This document shows, in pieces, positions 45,111-55,952 of a stretch of DNA of 64,000 nucleotides. The position numbers were made by a program, and so were the translations under genes. The stretch comes from Ancistrus triradiatus (lineage: Eukaryota; Chordata; Actinopteri; Siluriformes; Loricariidae): positions 62,001 through 126,000 of the forward strand of contig JAJAGP010000183.1 in the NCBI GenBank assembly GCA_025084515.1, written 5' to 3'. The stretch's first letter is position 1. Each line of letters starts with the position of its first letter. Under the pieces are notes generated by a model. The model was not told where the DNA came from and did not search any database. It saw only the letters and a program-made list of their open reading frames with translations.

Positions 45111-47450
45111 AATACTGTCTATCAATGCATTTTTGGTTTCCGTCAAACAAAAGCATCAGGCCCTCCACTCGTGTTTTCAGCGGTATCTCTGTCACCTGTA
45201 CGTAACGTTTTCTTGTGAAGATACCTTTTACAATTACATTACAGTGCATAAAAAGACCGTGACTATGGAGATGTATGGTCAACGTCCATTTTTGTTTCAC
45301 AGAGCATAATGCGGATTGGACGTCGGATATCTGTAAAAGAAGGCAACCTATAGTAGACTAAGTGATCTGAGCAGCCTACAAGTGAGAAGAAACCCGAGTA
45401 CATGAGGAAGTAATTAAATGTAATTTAGTCTTAAAGAGCAATCGGAAGCAATAACAATGCGGCGACTTAGCAAGGCATTTGTGAGGAGTTAATATAGCAA
45501 AGCTGCAACGCAACAAAATTAAAGCAGCAAGGAGGACATTGCAGGATATGAGTATGAAATAAAGCAGCAGTTGGGTGTTTGTGTGGAATAGTCTCATTAA
45601 AGTACGTCAAAAAACTATTTTTCGCTTGCTTATGAGTGAAAGGAATACCTGTGCCAGTACTACATCAACCACATTAAAATGCAAATACCTTGTACGCCAG
45701 CCACCTGGTGCAGTTCTATTTATATGTTTGTCAACCTTAATTACACGAGATAGTGGCATCAACGTTAAAGCGCTACACATGTAATATAAAGGCAAAAGCC
45801 AAGAAAATAGTAATTATTTCCTCCTCTCTCTCTCAGTGCAAAGATTTTTGTCCTATATTTTCTCTTGCAATAGAGTCTCGCACAATTCCTCAGTCTCTTG
45901 ACAATCTCTGCCTTGCTCTGCCTCTAAACTGAGGGAGGAAGGGTCTAGACCAGTGAGTGCCTCCATACAGCTCATGGGCACCAACCACTTCTTTATCCTG
46001 GCAGGTGGCGGACATCTATAGAGAGAATAAACCTGGCTAGATGGACGTACTACTCTCCCTGTATCCATCCACCACCTTTGCTGGTGCCTCGATCAGTCAG
46101 TAGGAGCCGCTTTCCTCACCTTCCCTCCCTCAGACAGGCCTAATTGTGTCTCTGCAGTTGTCGGCCAGGCCAGAGACACTATAGTGCTGCGATTTATACA
46201 TAAGCAAAAGCATCCTCTTTTATTCAGCTTTGAATTTACTGGGTGCAGGCACCCTATGCGTTCTGTAAACACACAACCTGACCTTCTTATTGACCACCTG
46301 GGACTTGAACCTTAGCTTTGCCAGTCACATATGCTTGGAAAGCCAATATTTGATGGCCAAACACTCTTGCTCAGATTCCAACCCAAACAGAAGGAACCAG
46401 GAACTCCTACCCATTTGAACAAAAAAGTGAAGTCATGCTGGTGGAACAGGACAAGGGAGGCAATGTAACCCTCGTAACCAACGCATCTGACAGACAGACA
46501 AACCTCACCTTGCCAGAGGTGGAATACAAACCAACAAAACCACCTTGGCTTACACCTTGCCTTGGGCAACTTGGTTGTACAAGGTTCCATCTGGCAGGAG
46601 TTGCTGGTTCATGTCTCTGTTTTGGGTACCTTCTCCTCGCCAGTTGATGCCAGTCTTGGTTTGAGTGCACTTCCATCTGCGTGAGTGATGCCACCTCCCC
46701 TGGTGTAGGGTTGAGTTCTGACACCCTCCGTTAGTCTACATCTAGGTCTCCGTCTCACCAGACTACTTCCATCTTTCAGTTTCAGAGCACAAGCAGACCT
46801 GGGGTGTCCCTCAATAACAACCAGTACTACTGATAACTATACAGCCTTAACATTGAGATTAATCCTGAGGTCAGGCTGAGGTTTTTTGGATACCTAGTGT
46901 GTATTTTATGCACGTCTCATTTGTATGCAGATCATATGCCATTGCGCTTAACTATCATGGATGTGCATTTGAAAACAATGGTCTCGTGTGGAATGAATTC
47001 ATTCTGTTGCTTATTCTCAACAACACAGCGCTTTGCAGCAGATATGCATATGTGATGGAAAATAACAATGCAGTGACAACGAAAGCAACCCTTTAAGCAT
47101 TGGCACTGGACTGAGAAACTTCAAAGAATAAAGTCGGTAGCAATAATGGCCTTAACTCCTCAGTATATCTCTTTGTGGTGCAGGGGGGTTGGGGTGCGAC
47201 GACTCCAGAGGCTGCGCCGCTGACTGACGCAAAGAGAATGTAATCAAAATAGTGACAGCATCACTGCGAGAGAGTCTCACTCAGGGAAATAATCTAAATA
47301 AACCAGTGATAAATGGGAAAAAGAAACAATAGCCGAGGGACTCCCCAATCACAAGGCTTTAAAATAAATGAAAGAAAGCAAGCGCCAAGCAATTCCACAC
47401 CCAGTACACGAAACAGTATCTCGGTGTACTGATGGCAGCCGAGCAATCCA
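45111..47450. other. No gene recognised
   Basis: The first ~80 bases share two short segments with 42116-42168 and 28651-28680. 45840-46800 is of even composition with three overlapping minus-strand open frames (45853-46068, 46312-46590, 46407-46724), none with a recognisable domain; it may be a decayed repeat. Confidence 0.4.
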
Positions 47451-47637
47451 CGGTAGTGCTCGAAAGTTTGTTAACCCTGTGAAATGTTCTGTGTTTCTGC
47501 ATAAATATGATGTCAAACATCATCAGGTATTAACACACACTTTAAAAGTAGACAGACAAAGATATTATACTTCCGCATTTATGTATTGAGGGAAATTATC
47601 CAGTATTACAGACAAGTGAGTGGGAACAATATGAAAG

Positions 47638-47832
47638 GTCAGATTGATTTATATAGCACGTTTTACAATGGCGCATTGTCTCAAATCAAATTCACAGTTT
47701 TAGAATTCATCTAGTGTCTAGGGCCAGTCCCAAATTGAGCAAGCCTAGAGAGACAGGGGCAGGGAAAGACTCCCTAAACATTATGAGGAAGAAACTTTGG
47801 GAGGACCACGACTTAAAAAGGGACCCATCCTT
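47638..47832. repeat. Interspersed repeat inside family A-related copy 7
   Basis: ATTTATATAGCACGTTTTAC, AGACAGGGGCAGGGAAAGAC, TGAGGAAGAAACTTTGGGAG and GGGACCCATCCTTCTTGGGT are in the order of a common fish interspersed repeat, by recollection. Family A sequence stops and resumes around it. Confidence 0.6.
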
Positions 47833-47984
47833 CTTGGGTGAAGCTCTAGGATTGGCCACTGATTTGAAGTTGAGGTGAAATTAGAGACCTGATTGATCAT
47901 TGGGATGATCATACAGGTGTGAATATTTAAGGAACAGGGATCAATCAGAGTCTGATCTTCACAACACATTTGTGGAAGTGCATC

Positions 47985-48400
47985 ATGGCACGAACAAAGG
48001 AGGTTTCTGAGGATCAGCCTGGAAAAGGTTACAAGACCATCTCTGAAGAGATTGGACCCTACCGATCCAAAGACAGAATGCGTACAAATGGCAGAAACTC
48101 CAGATGACTGTTACAAACCCCAGAAGTGGATGACCAACAAAGACCACTCCAAGAACAAGGTAATGGTTGATGAGATCACAGAGGAACCTAGTGTAACTTC
48201 TAAGCAACTAAATGCCTCTCACATTGGCTAATGTTTATTAGTTCGCCATCAGAACACTAAACAACAATGGTCTGTAGACATTGTTGCCCATCTATAAGCC
48301 AGAGGTCTATCGGAAAAGTGTTTTATTAATGAAGACCAAAACAGAACTTTTGGTGCGTCTGGAGAATGGGGAAAATGGGATAAAATTCTGATCAACGCTG
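47985..48400 (+). pseudogene. Family A-related transposase remnant
   Basis: MARTKEVSEDQPGKGYKTIS followed by EEIG is the first helix-turn-helix, with a deletion of the RKRVVDAHRA part. Wording of the second DNA-binding part appears near 48190-48270 (SKQLNASHIG, RTLNNNGL) and a scrap of the region after the first Asp near 48325-48360. No complete domain. Confidence 0.65.
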
Positions 48401-48639
48401 ACCAGAAATTTTTACTTGCATTTATTACTGGATAAGGGGGTCAAACCAGATACTAAAAGCAAAGGTTTACATACTTTTGCCACTTGCATCAGTGTAATAA
48501 TGGATTGTATTCCTCAGTAAATAAACAAACAAGTATATTTTCCTCATTGCTTTAATAAACTAACGAGATCAACCAATTAACCAAAGTCAGGTGATAATTA
48601 GTCCCAATTAGATGAGTTTTGCTTAAAGAGCTAAAAGCT

Positions 48640-48805
48640 CTCAACAAACAAGCAGGAGATTCTGGAAGAGCTATCAGCCTGGAAAAGGGTTACAATCCAT
48701 CCTTAAGGCTCTTGGATTGCAGTGAACAACAATGGGAGCCATTATCCATACATGGAGAAAGCTTGGGACAGTGGTGAATCTTCCCAGAAGTGGCTAATAT
48801 GGGGA
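48640..48805 (+). pseudogene. Tc1-like transposase fragment (family L), DNA-binding domain
   Basis: Across shifts, the sense strand reads KGYNPSLRLL, TMGAIIHTWRKLGTVVNLPR and SG, which is the end of the first helix-turn-helix and the linker typical of Tc1 transposases (KWRKLGTVVNLPRSG). No ends or catalytic part seen. Confidence 0.65.
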
Positions 48806-49426
48806 TAAATGGGAGTATCACTCTGTGTACTGATTAATCCAAAGGAGAACGTTTTGAAAGAGTTCTTTTACATGTGACTTCGGTCTTGGGTGACTCTGTA
48901 TTCTTGAAGGTCTTTCGAAAGTTCAAAGCTCCTGCTGCTGTCTAAAACAAGTGCTTTTCCCCCACTAATGGAGTCAGCGTAATGTTGCAGGACAAGATAG
49001 GACCCGGTACATTCATTGCTTGACGAGGATATTTTTCACCGAGTCGAACTCTCTGTGCTTGTTCTTTAGGGGAAAAAAACAGGCTGCGGTAATTGTATAG
49101 GACACACCATTTTCACCTGGGCAGCCCAAGGCACTGCCTGCTTATCAGTATTGAGTAGGAAACAGACTCTAATGCTTCATGGCATTGCTTTAGCGGTTGA
49201 GAGTACAGCAGGTGATCTATGCGTAAGGTCAGTATTCAAACCGAGGTCTCCAAGAAGGTTTGCCACACACCAGGGCCCTCAAAAAGCAAACCAAGGCCCT
49301 CAGCACTTTCCGGGAGACCAATTATTTTAGATTTCCTGTGCCGATTTTGATTTTGCACTTGCCCATTTGTCATGGTCTGTGTCCATAGTGTCCAGTGCGA
49401 AACCAAAAAGAGTTAGGATTTTTATA
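48806..49426. other. No gene recognised
   Basis: Apparently unique sequence. Confidence 0.3.
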
Positions 49427-49428
49427 TA

Positions 49429-50910
49429 CAGTGGGGCAAAAAAGTATTTAGTCAGCCACTGACTGTGCAAATTCTCCTACTTAGAAAGATGAGAGAGGTC
49501 TGTAATTTTCATCATAGGTACACTTTAACTATGAGAGACACAATGAGAAAAAAATTTTGGTTCAAATCAATACCTTGTAATATAACCTTTGTTGGCAATG
49601 ACAGAGGTCAAACATTTCCTGTAAGTCTTCACCAGGTTGGCACACACTGTAGCTGGTATTTTGGCCCATTCCTCCATGCAAATCTCCTCTAGAGCAGTGA
49701 TGTTTTGGGGCAACACAGACTTTCAACTTCGTCCACAAATTTTCTATGGGGTTGAGGTCTGGAGACTGGCTAGGCCACTCCAGGACCTTGAAATGCTTTT
49801 TATGGAGCCACTCCTTCGTTGCCCGAGTGCTGTGTTTGGGATCATTGTCATGCTGGAAGCCCCAGCCATGTTCCATCTTCAGTGCTCTCACTGATGGAAG
49901 GAGGTTTTGGCTTAAAATCTCACCATACATGTCCCCGTTCATTCTTCCCTTAACACGGATCAGTCGTCCTGTTCCCTCTGCAGAAAAACAGCCCCAAAGC
50001 ATGATGCTTCCAGCCCCATGCTTCACAGTAGGTATGGTGTTTTGGGAATGCAACTCAGCATTCTTATTCTGCCAGTTGAGTTTTACCAAAAAGTTCTATT
50101 TTGTTTTCATCTGACCACATGATATTCTCCCAATCCTCTTCTGGATCATCCATATGCTCTCTGGCAAACTTTTTTCAGACGGGCCTGGACATGTACTGGC
50201 TTAAGCAGGTGGGCACACCTGGCACTGCAGGACTCTGAGTCCCTCTCGGAGTAGTGTGTTACTGATGGTTAGCCTTTGTTGTTACTTTGGTCCCAGCTCT
50301 CTGCAGGTCATTCAACAGGTCCCTCCGTGTAGTTCTGGGATTTTTGCTCACCGTTCTCATGATCATTTTGACCCCACGGGATGAAGATCTTGTTTGGAGC
50401 CCCAGATCGAAGGAGATTCTCAATGGTCTTGTATGTCTTCCATTTTCTTACAATTGCCTCCCACAGTTGATTTATTCACACCAACCTGCTTGCCTATTGT
50501 AGATTCACTCTTTACCCAGCCTGCTGGCAGGTCTACAATTTTCTTCCTGGTGTCCTTCGACAGCTCTTTGGTCTTGGCCGTGGTTGAGTTTGGAGTCTGA
50601 CTGTTTTGAGGCTGTGGACAGGTGTCTTTTTATACAGATAACGAGGTCAAACAGGTGCCATTAATACAGGTAACGAGTGGAAGGACAGAAGAGCTTCTTA
50701 AAGAAGAAATTACGGTCTTGCTTGTTTGTGGGTGACCAAATACTTATTTTCCACCATGATTTGCAATTAAATTCTTTAAAAATCCTACAATGTGATTTCC
50801 TGGATTTTTTTCTCATTTTGTCTCTCATAGTTGAAGTGTAGCTATGATGAAATTGACAGACCTCATCTTTCTAAGTAAGAGAACTGACTAAATAATGTTT
50901 TGCCCCACTT
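49429..50910 (-). mobile_element. Tc1-like family B, copy 4, near-complete
   Basis: Starts CAGTGGGGCAAAAAAGTATT after TA 49427-49428. It ends TTTTGCCCCACTT at 50910 before TA, with the last base changed from the expected CACTG. Length is 1482 bp; transposase is on the minus strand. The left repeat is shortened relative to the right one. Confidence 0.9.
49567..50582 (-). pseudogene. Family B Tc1 transposase pseudogene, long C-terminal frame
   Basis: The start codon has become ACG at about 50582 (then AKTKELSKDTRKKIVD in frame). The helix-turn-helix and linker are readable to about 50390 (PTVDLF.. is the antisense shadow). IMW and KTKIELFG flank the first Asp position at about 50115, where the codons are disturbed. 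From 50089 a frame of 175 codons is open to the natural stop at 49567: NTIPTVKHGAGSIMLWGCFS, GWGFQHDNDPKHSTRATKEW with the second Asp, and WPSQSPDLNPIENLW with the third acidic residue. This is the best preserved catalytic C-terminus in the window. Confidence 0.87.
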
Positions 50911-50924
50911 TAGCTGAAACTCAT

Positions 50925-51232
50925 TTCAGTTGACCCTTGGGTTCAATCCCAGGTGGAATCATCTGGGTCCTTGTTGTGTGGAATCTGCATGTCCTCCCCA
51001 TATCCACATGGGTTTATCCGTTCGGATATCCAGGTTTTCTCCCACAGTCCAAAGACATGCTTTAGGTTCATTGATGTCTCTAAGATGCCCCTAGTGTGAG
51101 AGTACATGTGCCCTATGATGGATTGGCACCCTGTCTTGGCTTGTTCCTGCGATGCGCTTTGTGTTGCCGGCAAGGCACCGGCTCCCCTGTGACCCTGTCC
51201 AGGATCAAATGGATCAGAGTGTGAATGAATGA
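50925..51232 (+). repeat. V-SINE-like repeat, most complete copy
   Basis: GGGTTCAATCCCAGGTGGAA carries a B-box-like word, followed by TGGAATCTGCATGTCCTCCC, TCTCCCACAGTCCAAAGACA, CATTGATGTCTCTAA, TGTGCCCTATGATGGATTGG and a GAATGAATGA tail. It starts 15 bases beyond family B copy 4. Other copies lie at 28690, 36138, 41085 and 54333. Confidence 0.75.
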
Positions 51233-51296
51233 TTTATTGTGCACAAAAAGGTGGGAAATATTATTTTTTTTTAAAGTTGTACATATCCAGTACAGA

Positions 51297-51620
51297 TGCA
51301 GTACCAGTCAAAAGTATAGAAATACCTTCTCATTCAATGGTTTTTCTTTATTTTTTTATTATTTTCCACTCTGTAGATTAATATTGAAGACAACCTATGA
51401 AGGAACTCATATGGAATTATGTAGTAAAAAAAATTGTTAAACAAATCAGAATATCTTTTCCATAGCAATTTCTTTGCTTTGATGGCAGCTTTGCACACAC
51501 TTTTCTCAACAGCTTCATGAGGTAGCCACCTGGAATGTTTTTCTTGAAGGAGTTCACAGAGGTGCCGAGAACTTGGTACTTGGTGGTGCTAAACCATCTC
51601 AGTTTAGATTTAGGGCAGGG
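51297..51620 (-). mobile_element. Tc1-like family K, left terminal region
   Basis: CAGTACCAGTCAAAAGTATA, then CCTTCTCATTCAATGGTTTT, CTATGAAGGAACTCATATGG and TTTGCTTTGATGGCAGCTTT, match a very common fish Tc1-like end by recollection. The element decays after about 51620. Transposase would be on the minus strand; only a C-terminal scrap could be present. Confidence 0.7.
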
Positions 51621-52245
51621 ATTGTGGAGGCCAGGTCATCTTGATCATGTGACCCACTGATCGTGTGAATTTTGGTGTCATATGGCTTCTTCAAATGTAA
51701 TTAATTTACCAGCAGCTTTTGCTCCTAACAAAAGAGCAACTCCTGGAACCCGTTATTTAGAAGAATTACTTCTCATGGGTATAGTAACAGCCTGAAATGT
51801 GAATAAATATTGCCAAAGAAATATTGCTATTGGGTGAAAAGAGCCATAGGATATGAGAAATGACTAACAAGACTGTATACAAATGGGATCGGGAGTAGAG
51901 TCCCTTTGTCACTTTGCAATTAATTGCTGCTTATTGGAAAAAAAAATGTTTAGTGGATTTTAAGAAGTGGACAAGCATGCAGTGTAGCCCAGTTTATCTC
52001 ACCTGATTTAACTGTAGGATGGCTGACTTTTCTCGATGCTGAGGACATTGCCCCACCTCCCTCCGAAGCAACAGGGGACTAATTAGCCAACTGTTATGAA
52101 AATGCATGGTGTGTGTGTTACCACTCTGTGTGTGTGTGTTGTGTATACACACAGATAGATAGACATTTTTTATTCAGCTGCATTCTCCCACTTAAAGCAG
52201 CCCTTGCTCTCTCCATTTAGCTTCCTCTCTACCTTTCCCCCTTTT
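51621..52245. other. No gene recognised
   Basis: Partly decayed family K sequence up to about 51880, then unique sequence with a GT tract at 52107-52145. Confidence 0.35.
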
Positions 52246-52248
52246 TAC

Positions 52249-52608
52249 TTATTTTCTCTGATTTTCTCCTGCACCATCTAATGTGTTTTTCCCTAGCTCA
52301 TATTCAGCGCTTCCCGTCTCTCGGATCCATGCACGGCGGCCTCCGATCATCTTCCTAATCTTCTTATATCGCTGGCACAATTTTTTTTCCCCCCGCTCAT
52401 TCACCACTTTCTTTGATTCTTCCCGCTCGCATTTAAGTCGTACAAAGCTGCTTCTATATTTGTCGTTCTCTGCGTTGATCTTATATGCAGGAATATAATT
52501 GAATACGTTCCAGTCTTTGGATGCCAGAGCCGGAACGCCTGGAAACATCACAGTGGTATCTGGAGACTTGGGTTCAGCTTTTCGGAATTCCACATCCTCA
52601 GGCTGAAG
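52249..52608 (-). other. Exon-like open stretch, minus strand, unidentified
   Basis: On the minus strand the sequence is open from a stop at 52609-52611 to 52249, about 120 codons. The part after a possible acceptor (AACTTCAG at about 52603-52610) reads PEDVEFRKAEPKSPDTTVMF, PGVPALASKDWNVFNYIPAY and KINAENDKY. It has mixed, protein-like composition and no repeats; the remainder is Lys/Arg/Glu-rich and may be intron. No domain was recognised. The opposite strand also has a shorter open frame, so coding is unproven. Confidence 0.3.
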
Positions 52609-52859
52609 TTAACCACTGGCCATTGAGACTATGGGCTTTTGAATATGTAGGAATAAGCTAGGATTTTTCTAACACTACCATAGTCGCATAGTCTTTTTTA
52701 TGCTACTGTAATGTATATATAAAGGGTATTTAAGCCACCGTTTGATTAGATATACCATTGTTTTAGCAATGGTACAATGACCATATATAATTATTTCTCT
52801 AATATTTCTGTTTTAGAATATAACCAGAAAATATAGGAAATTTGAATGCAGTGTTAAAA

Positions 52860-53105
52860 ATCTGAAAACACCTTTAGGCTAGAGGGCCAAGTATTTAGTG
52901 TGCCCTCCTCACACTTGAGCATTAGCAGCTTCTGGCAGATTCTTCGGGTTGCCAAGTTGACCCTTTTACAGTCAGAAGAAGCTTGGTCAGGAATGCTTTT
53001 TGAAATGGTAGCAGCTCACAAAGGTTGGAATGAATATCATTGGAAAAGAGTACTATGGAGTGAGAATGGTCCAGTCCTAAACAATATGCTATATAAGGTC
53101 GTTAT
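52860..53105 (+). pseudogene. Possible Tc1-like transposase scrap
   Basis: The frame 52900-53109 includes GWNEYHWKRVLWSENGPVLN. W-K-x-VLWSDE is the first catalytic Asp segment of Tc1 transposases; here Asp would be replaced by Glu-Asn wording (SEN). The rest is unrecognised. Confidence 0.35.
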
Positions 53106-53109
53106 GTAA

Positions 53110-53786
53110 TAATCCCACACTGATTTATTTAACAGCAACCAAACAGACAAACCAACTGCATTTTGTTCATCCATTATGTAACACATCTGGGTGGCTTCGT
53201 ACATTCAAATCACATGGTGATCCAGATGCCATTGGCTCAAATCGGTGCAACTTGTATGACTGTTGAAATGATTGAAATCCAAAGTGCTCAGCTTTAAATG
53301 TTTCCAAACGCCACTTCTGTACAGGTTCGCGCTCTTGATTCGTGAATAGCGCACTCTTTACGTCTTTTCAAACCGGTACCATTGAGAGCTTCATGCTGCT
53401 TAGAGACCGCTAAGTGCTGAACTCTGACTAAACATTCAATTATTGTGTACTACTCCCGGCGACGGCAAAGTGGGACCTCGCTGTTCTGGGAATAGCACGT
53501 TATCCTGAGATGGCAGAGGCACAGCTGGAACTCAATCCAGGATCCCAGTCGTAGAGCACTCAAGCAGAACTGTAAAATAAACATTTACATCTTAGCCATA
53601 CAATCCCATGAGCTTCATCTAGGGCTGAAATAGATGATTTTTAAAATGGAAATCTAACTTCTTGGAGAAAATGATACGCAAAGGCATGTTTCTAACTTCT
53701 TTAAGTGCGGCTATCAGGCTTATTTCTTTGGGTTTCTAATTTCTGATATCTTAGTAAAGCCCTGCACCTAGCCCCCACTGTGCAGG
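53110..53786. other. No gene recognised
   Basis: Apparently unique sequence. Confidence 0.3.
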
Positions 53787-53789
53787 TGG

Positions 53790-54080
53790 TGAGACCACAA
53801 GGTGGCTCCATGTCATCATTTCAGGCTGATCCAGACCGGATCCAGTCCGGATTAACTAATCCTGGTAGGATACGGGTGATGTATTACTGTACCTCTCATG
53901 GGGGAGTAGTTTTGGATCACAAACTTTTTGGTGTTTTGATCCCTTTTTGTTGTTTTGGTGTTTGAAATGCCTTCTTGGCCATTCCTTTGTTTGAATTCCC
54001 CGCCATTTTCCCGCTCTGCTACGTAGGGAAACAACTGTCATTGTATTGTGATTTGTTGTTACCACTAACTCAGACTTTTT
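53790..54080 (+). repeat. Repeat J, copy 1 (unassigned ~290-bp family)
   Basis: ACCACAAGGTGGCTCCATGT, CATCATTTCAGGCTGATCC, TTTTGGATCACAAAC, TGTTGTTTTGGTGTTTGAAA and GTTGTTACCACTAACTCAGA are shared, in order and at similar spacing, with 56077-56378; the last third is also at 55105-55225. It is non-coding. No terminal repeats or pol III boxes were seen. Confidence 0.82.
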
Positions 54081-54332
54081 AGTACATAGTGAGGTTGCAC
54101 AACCATGGTGGCGTATCTGCTGACTGACAGCTCCAACTTAATTTGATCAATTTGTATTCCTCACCAGGAACATTAGTAATGATACACAGATATTCGGTGC
54201 TTAGCTCAGAGCAACATTGGTTGCCCAGAGGCATCGTACCTCAGGAGAACTTAGATGGACTTCATCATCACTGCTTTCCAAATTGGTAGTCTAGATTGCA
54301 TAAAGTTTGAATAATTTAACATATGCTGTAAG
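54081..54332. other. No gene recognised
   Basis: Short unique stretch between repeat J and the V-SINE-like repeat. Confidence 0.3.
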
Positions 54333-54480
54333 GGGGCCAAGTTGGCGCATTGGTAAGCAGTGTCACCTCACGGATCCAGAGATTCTGGGTTCAGTTCTGG
54401 GCTTGTCTGTGTGATTTGCATGTTCTCCCACATTCCAAAAACATGTTTTAGGTCAGTGGACAGCCAGTTAGGCCCCAGTG
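54333..54480 (+). repeat. V-SINE-like repeat, 5' half
   Basis: GGGGGCCAAGTTGGCGCATT, GTGTCACCTCACGG, GGGTTCAGTTCTGGGC, GTGATTTGCATGTTCTCCCA and TCCAAAAACATG follow the head and first body block of the copy at 50925-51232. Confidence 0.7.
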
Positions 54481-55104
54481 TCCCAAGACCCTTAATTGGA
54501 GTAAGCGGGCATTTAAAGTTCATTATGTTATCCATTGAAACTGTTCTGCTTGGTCCGTTCAGCTACTTTAGATGCATTTTCTGCTATCTTATCGATCAAT
54601 ATAATGTATTTTTCACTTTTTTTCCTTTTCCGCCATCAATAAATAATATATAAGCTCAAAAGAGACATGCATCTGGCACACAAGCAGGCCAAACTGCTTC
54701 ACTGGTGATTTACATCGTCCTCTATATAAGCTTATTAATAATATATATTGTATATTAATAACTATGCACCCACCTATTTTATGTACTTAGGTGTACAAAT
54801 AAAATGTGTATATGTTGGTTTAAAAGAGTAATCATTAGAATATAATGCTAAAAATCCTTACTACATCCTTCCAACTAGTTTCCCCCATCAGCAATTGAAT
54901 GACTCTTCCATGAAGTCACTCTCTAAGTAATTTGGCATTCACCATAAAAAAATAAAGAACTGGATAAAAACTGAGGAAATAAAATATAAATGTGAAATTG
55001 TTTCGAAGTCAAGAGGGTTCACGTAGAGTATTTTATTCTAAGACCAAATCCCTAGTTTTTGATATTTGAAAATGTAAGAAACTAAAGTTCATTAGTTGGA
55101 ACAT
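54481..55104. other. No gene recognised
   Basis: AT-rich sequence. 54880-54925 may be a further scrap of family H. Confidence 0.3.
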
Positions 55105-55225
55105 GCAATCTTGACAATTCCTTTGTTCTAATTTCTCGCCATTTTCTTGCTGTGCTTTATAGGGAAATGATTGTTGTTGCATTTCATCTGATTCATTGTG
55201 TGTTCACCAAACCCTAACTCATTCA
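55105..55225 (+). repeat. Repeat J, copy 2, 3' third only
   Basis: CTTGACAATTCCTTTGTTCT, CGCCATTTTC and AGGGAAATGATTGTTGTTGC, then CTAACTCA, correspond to the end of repeat J copies 1 and 3, with more changes. Confidence 0.65.
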
Positions 55226-55228
55226 TCT

Positions 55229-55390
55229 GATTCATCACTCCACGGAACGTTTCCAGTGCTCCACTACTCTTCGATGCTCAGTGAGCTCTTTAGAACGACC
55301 CATTCTTGCACAGATGTTTAGGACTATATGAAATGCCTGAATTCAGTCGTTAAGAAGTGTGTCCCGATACTTTTGTCACCATAGTATAGC
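55229..55390 (-). mobile_element. Tc1-like family H, minus-strand, internally deleted
   Basis: ATCACTCCACGGAACGTTTC is the reverse complement of the first catalytic Asp segment. After a large deletion comes AGAACGACCCATTCTTGCAC (start-codon region) and the terminal repeat GTGTCCCGATACTTTTGTCA. The order and orientation fit a family H copy reduced to its N-terminal end. Confidence 0.7.
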
Positions 55391-55950
55391 TGTATCACAA
55401 GCAGTAGGAGTTCAGTATAAAGTAATTCAAAAGTGTGTCAAATAGATGCTACTTTTCTAAGCTACATAACCGGACTTCACTTCAACATTTCCAGTTACTC
55501 TAAAAAGAATAAGGATGGGGGGAGTAGAAAGGTCCTTTGTATGTGTGCATTTTTGTGGGTCTGAGATATAGCGCATTGCTGTATTCAGCCTGGGAATTAG
55601 TATTATGCCTTCTTCGTGAGGTAACTAACAGAACCACTGGAGCAGCGCAGAATAGCTGAAAGCACTCTGTTTACCGTGGAAAATAAATCATTATTTGCTG
55701 CTAAACAAAACTTGTTCATGCCTCGTGCGCCTCGTGTGGAGGCATGCGTGCGACTGCCTGTATGGATTAGATAGCTTTTTTGGAATTGGAATTGCAAAGA
55801 AATACAAATAACATCTGGCCAGACACGGCAGGAACGTCTTCAGAGGGTGGAGTCGGGCGGAAATACAACGCTGACCAGTTAGTATGATCCTCAGCTTGGA
55901 GTGAACAAAACAGCTAAACGAATTTAGGTTCAGGACTTGACAACATGCAT
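55391..55950. other. No gene recognised
   Basis: Apparently unique sequence with two overlapping minus-strand open frames lacking domains. Confidence 0.3.
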
Positions 55951-55952
55951 TA

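Larger units (their letters stand above)
47451..48545 (+). mobile_element. Tc1-like family A-related copy 7, transposase in sense orientation, degraded
   Basis: The left repeat starts CGGTAGTGCTCGAAAGTTTG (two changes from the A end) and includes TGCATAAATATGAT. The body has a Tc1 start ATGGCACGAACAAAGGAGG at 47985 and LEKVTRPSLKRL-like wording in broken frame. The right inner repeat is CATACTTTTGCCACTTGCAT and AAATAAACAAACAAGTATA. Compared with the other A copies its coding strand is reversed and it is more diverged, so it may be a sub-family. A different repeat interrupts it at 47638-47832. Confidence 0.75.

Noticed and set aside
45853..46724. Three minus-strand frames as a host or retroelement gene
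   Set aside because: No known motif, and the frames do not join without several stops.
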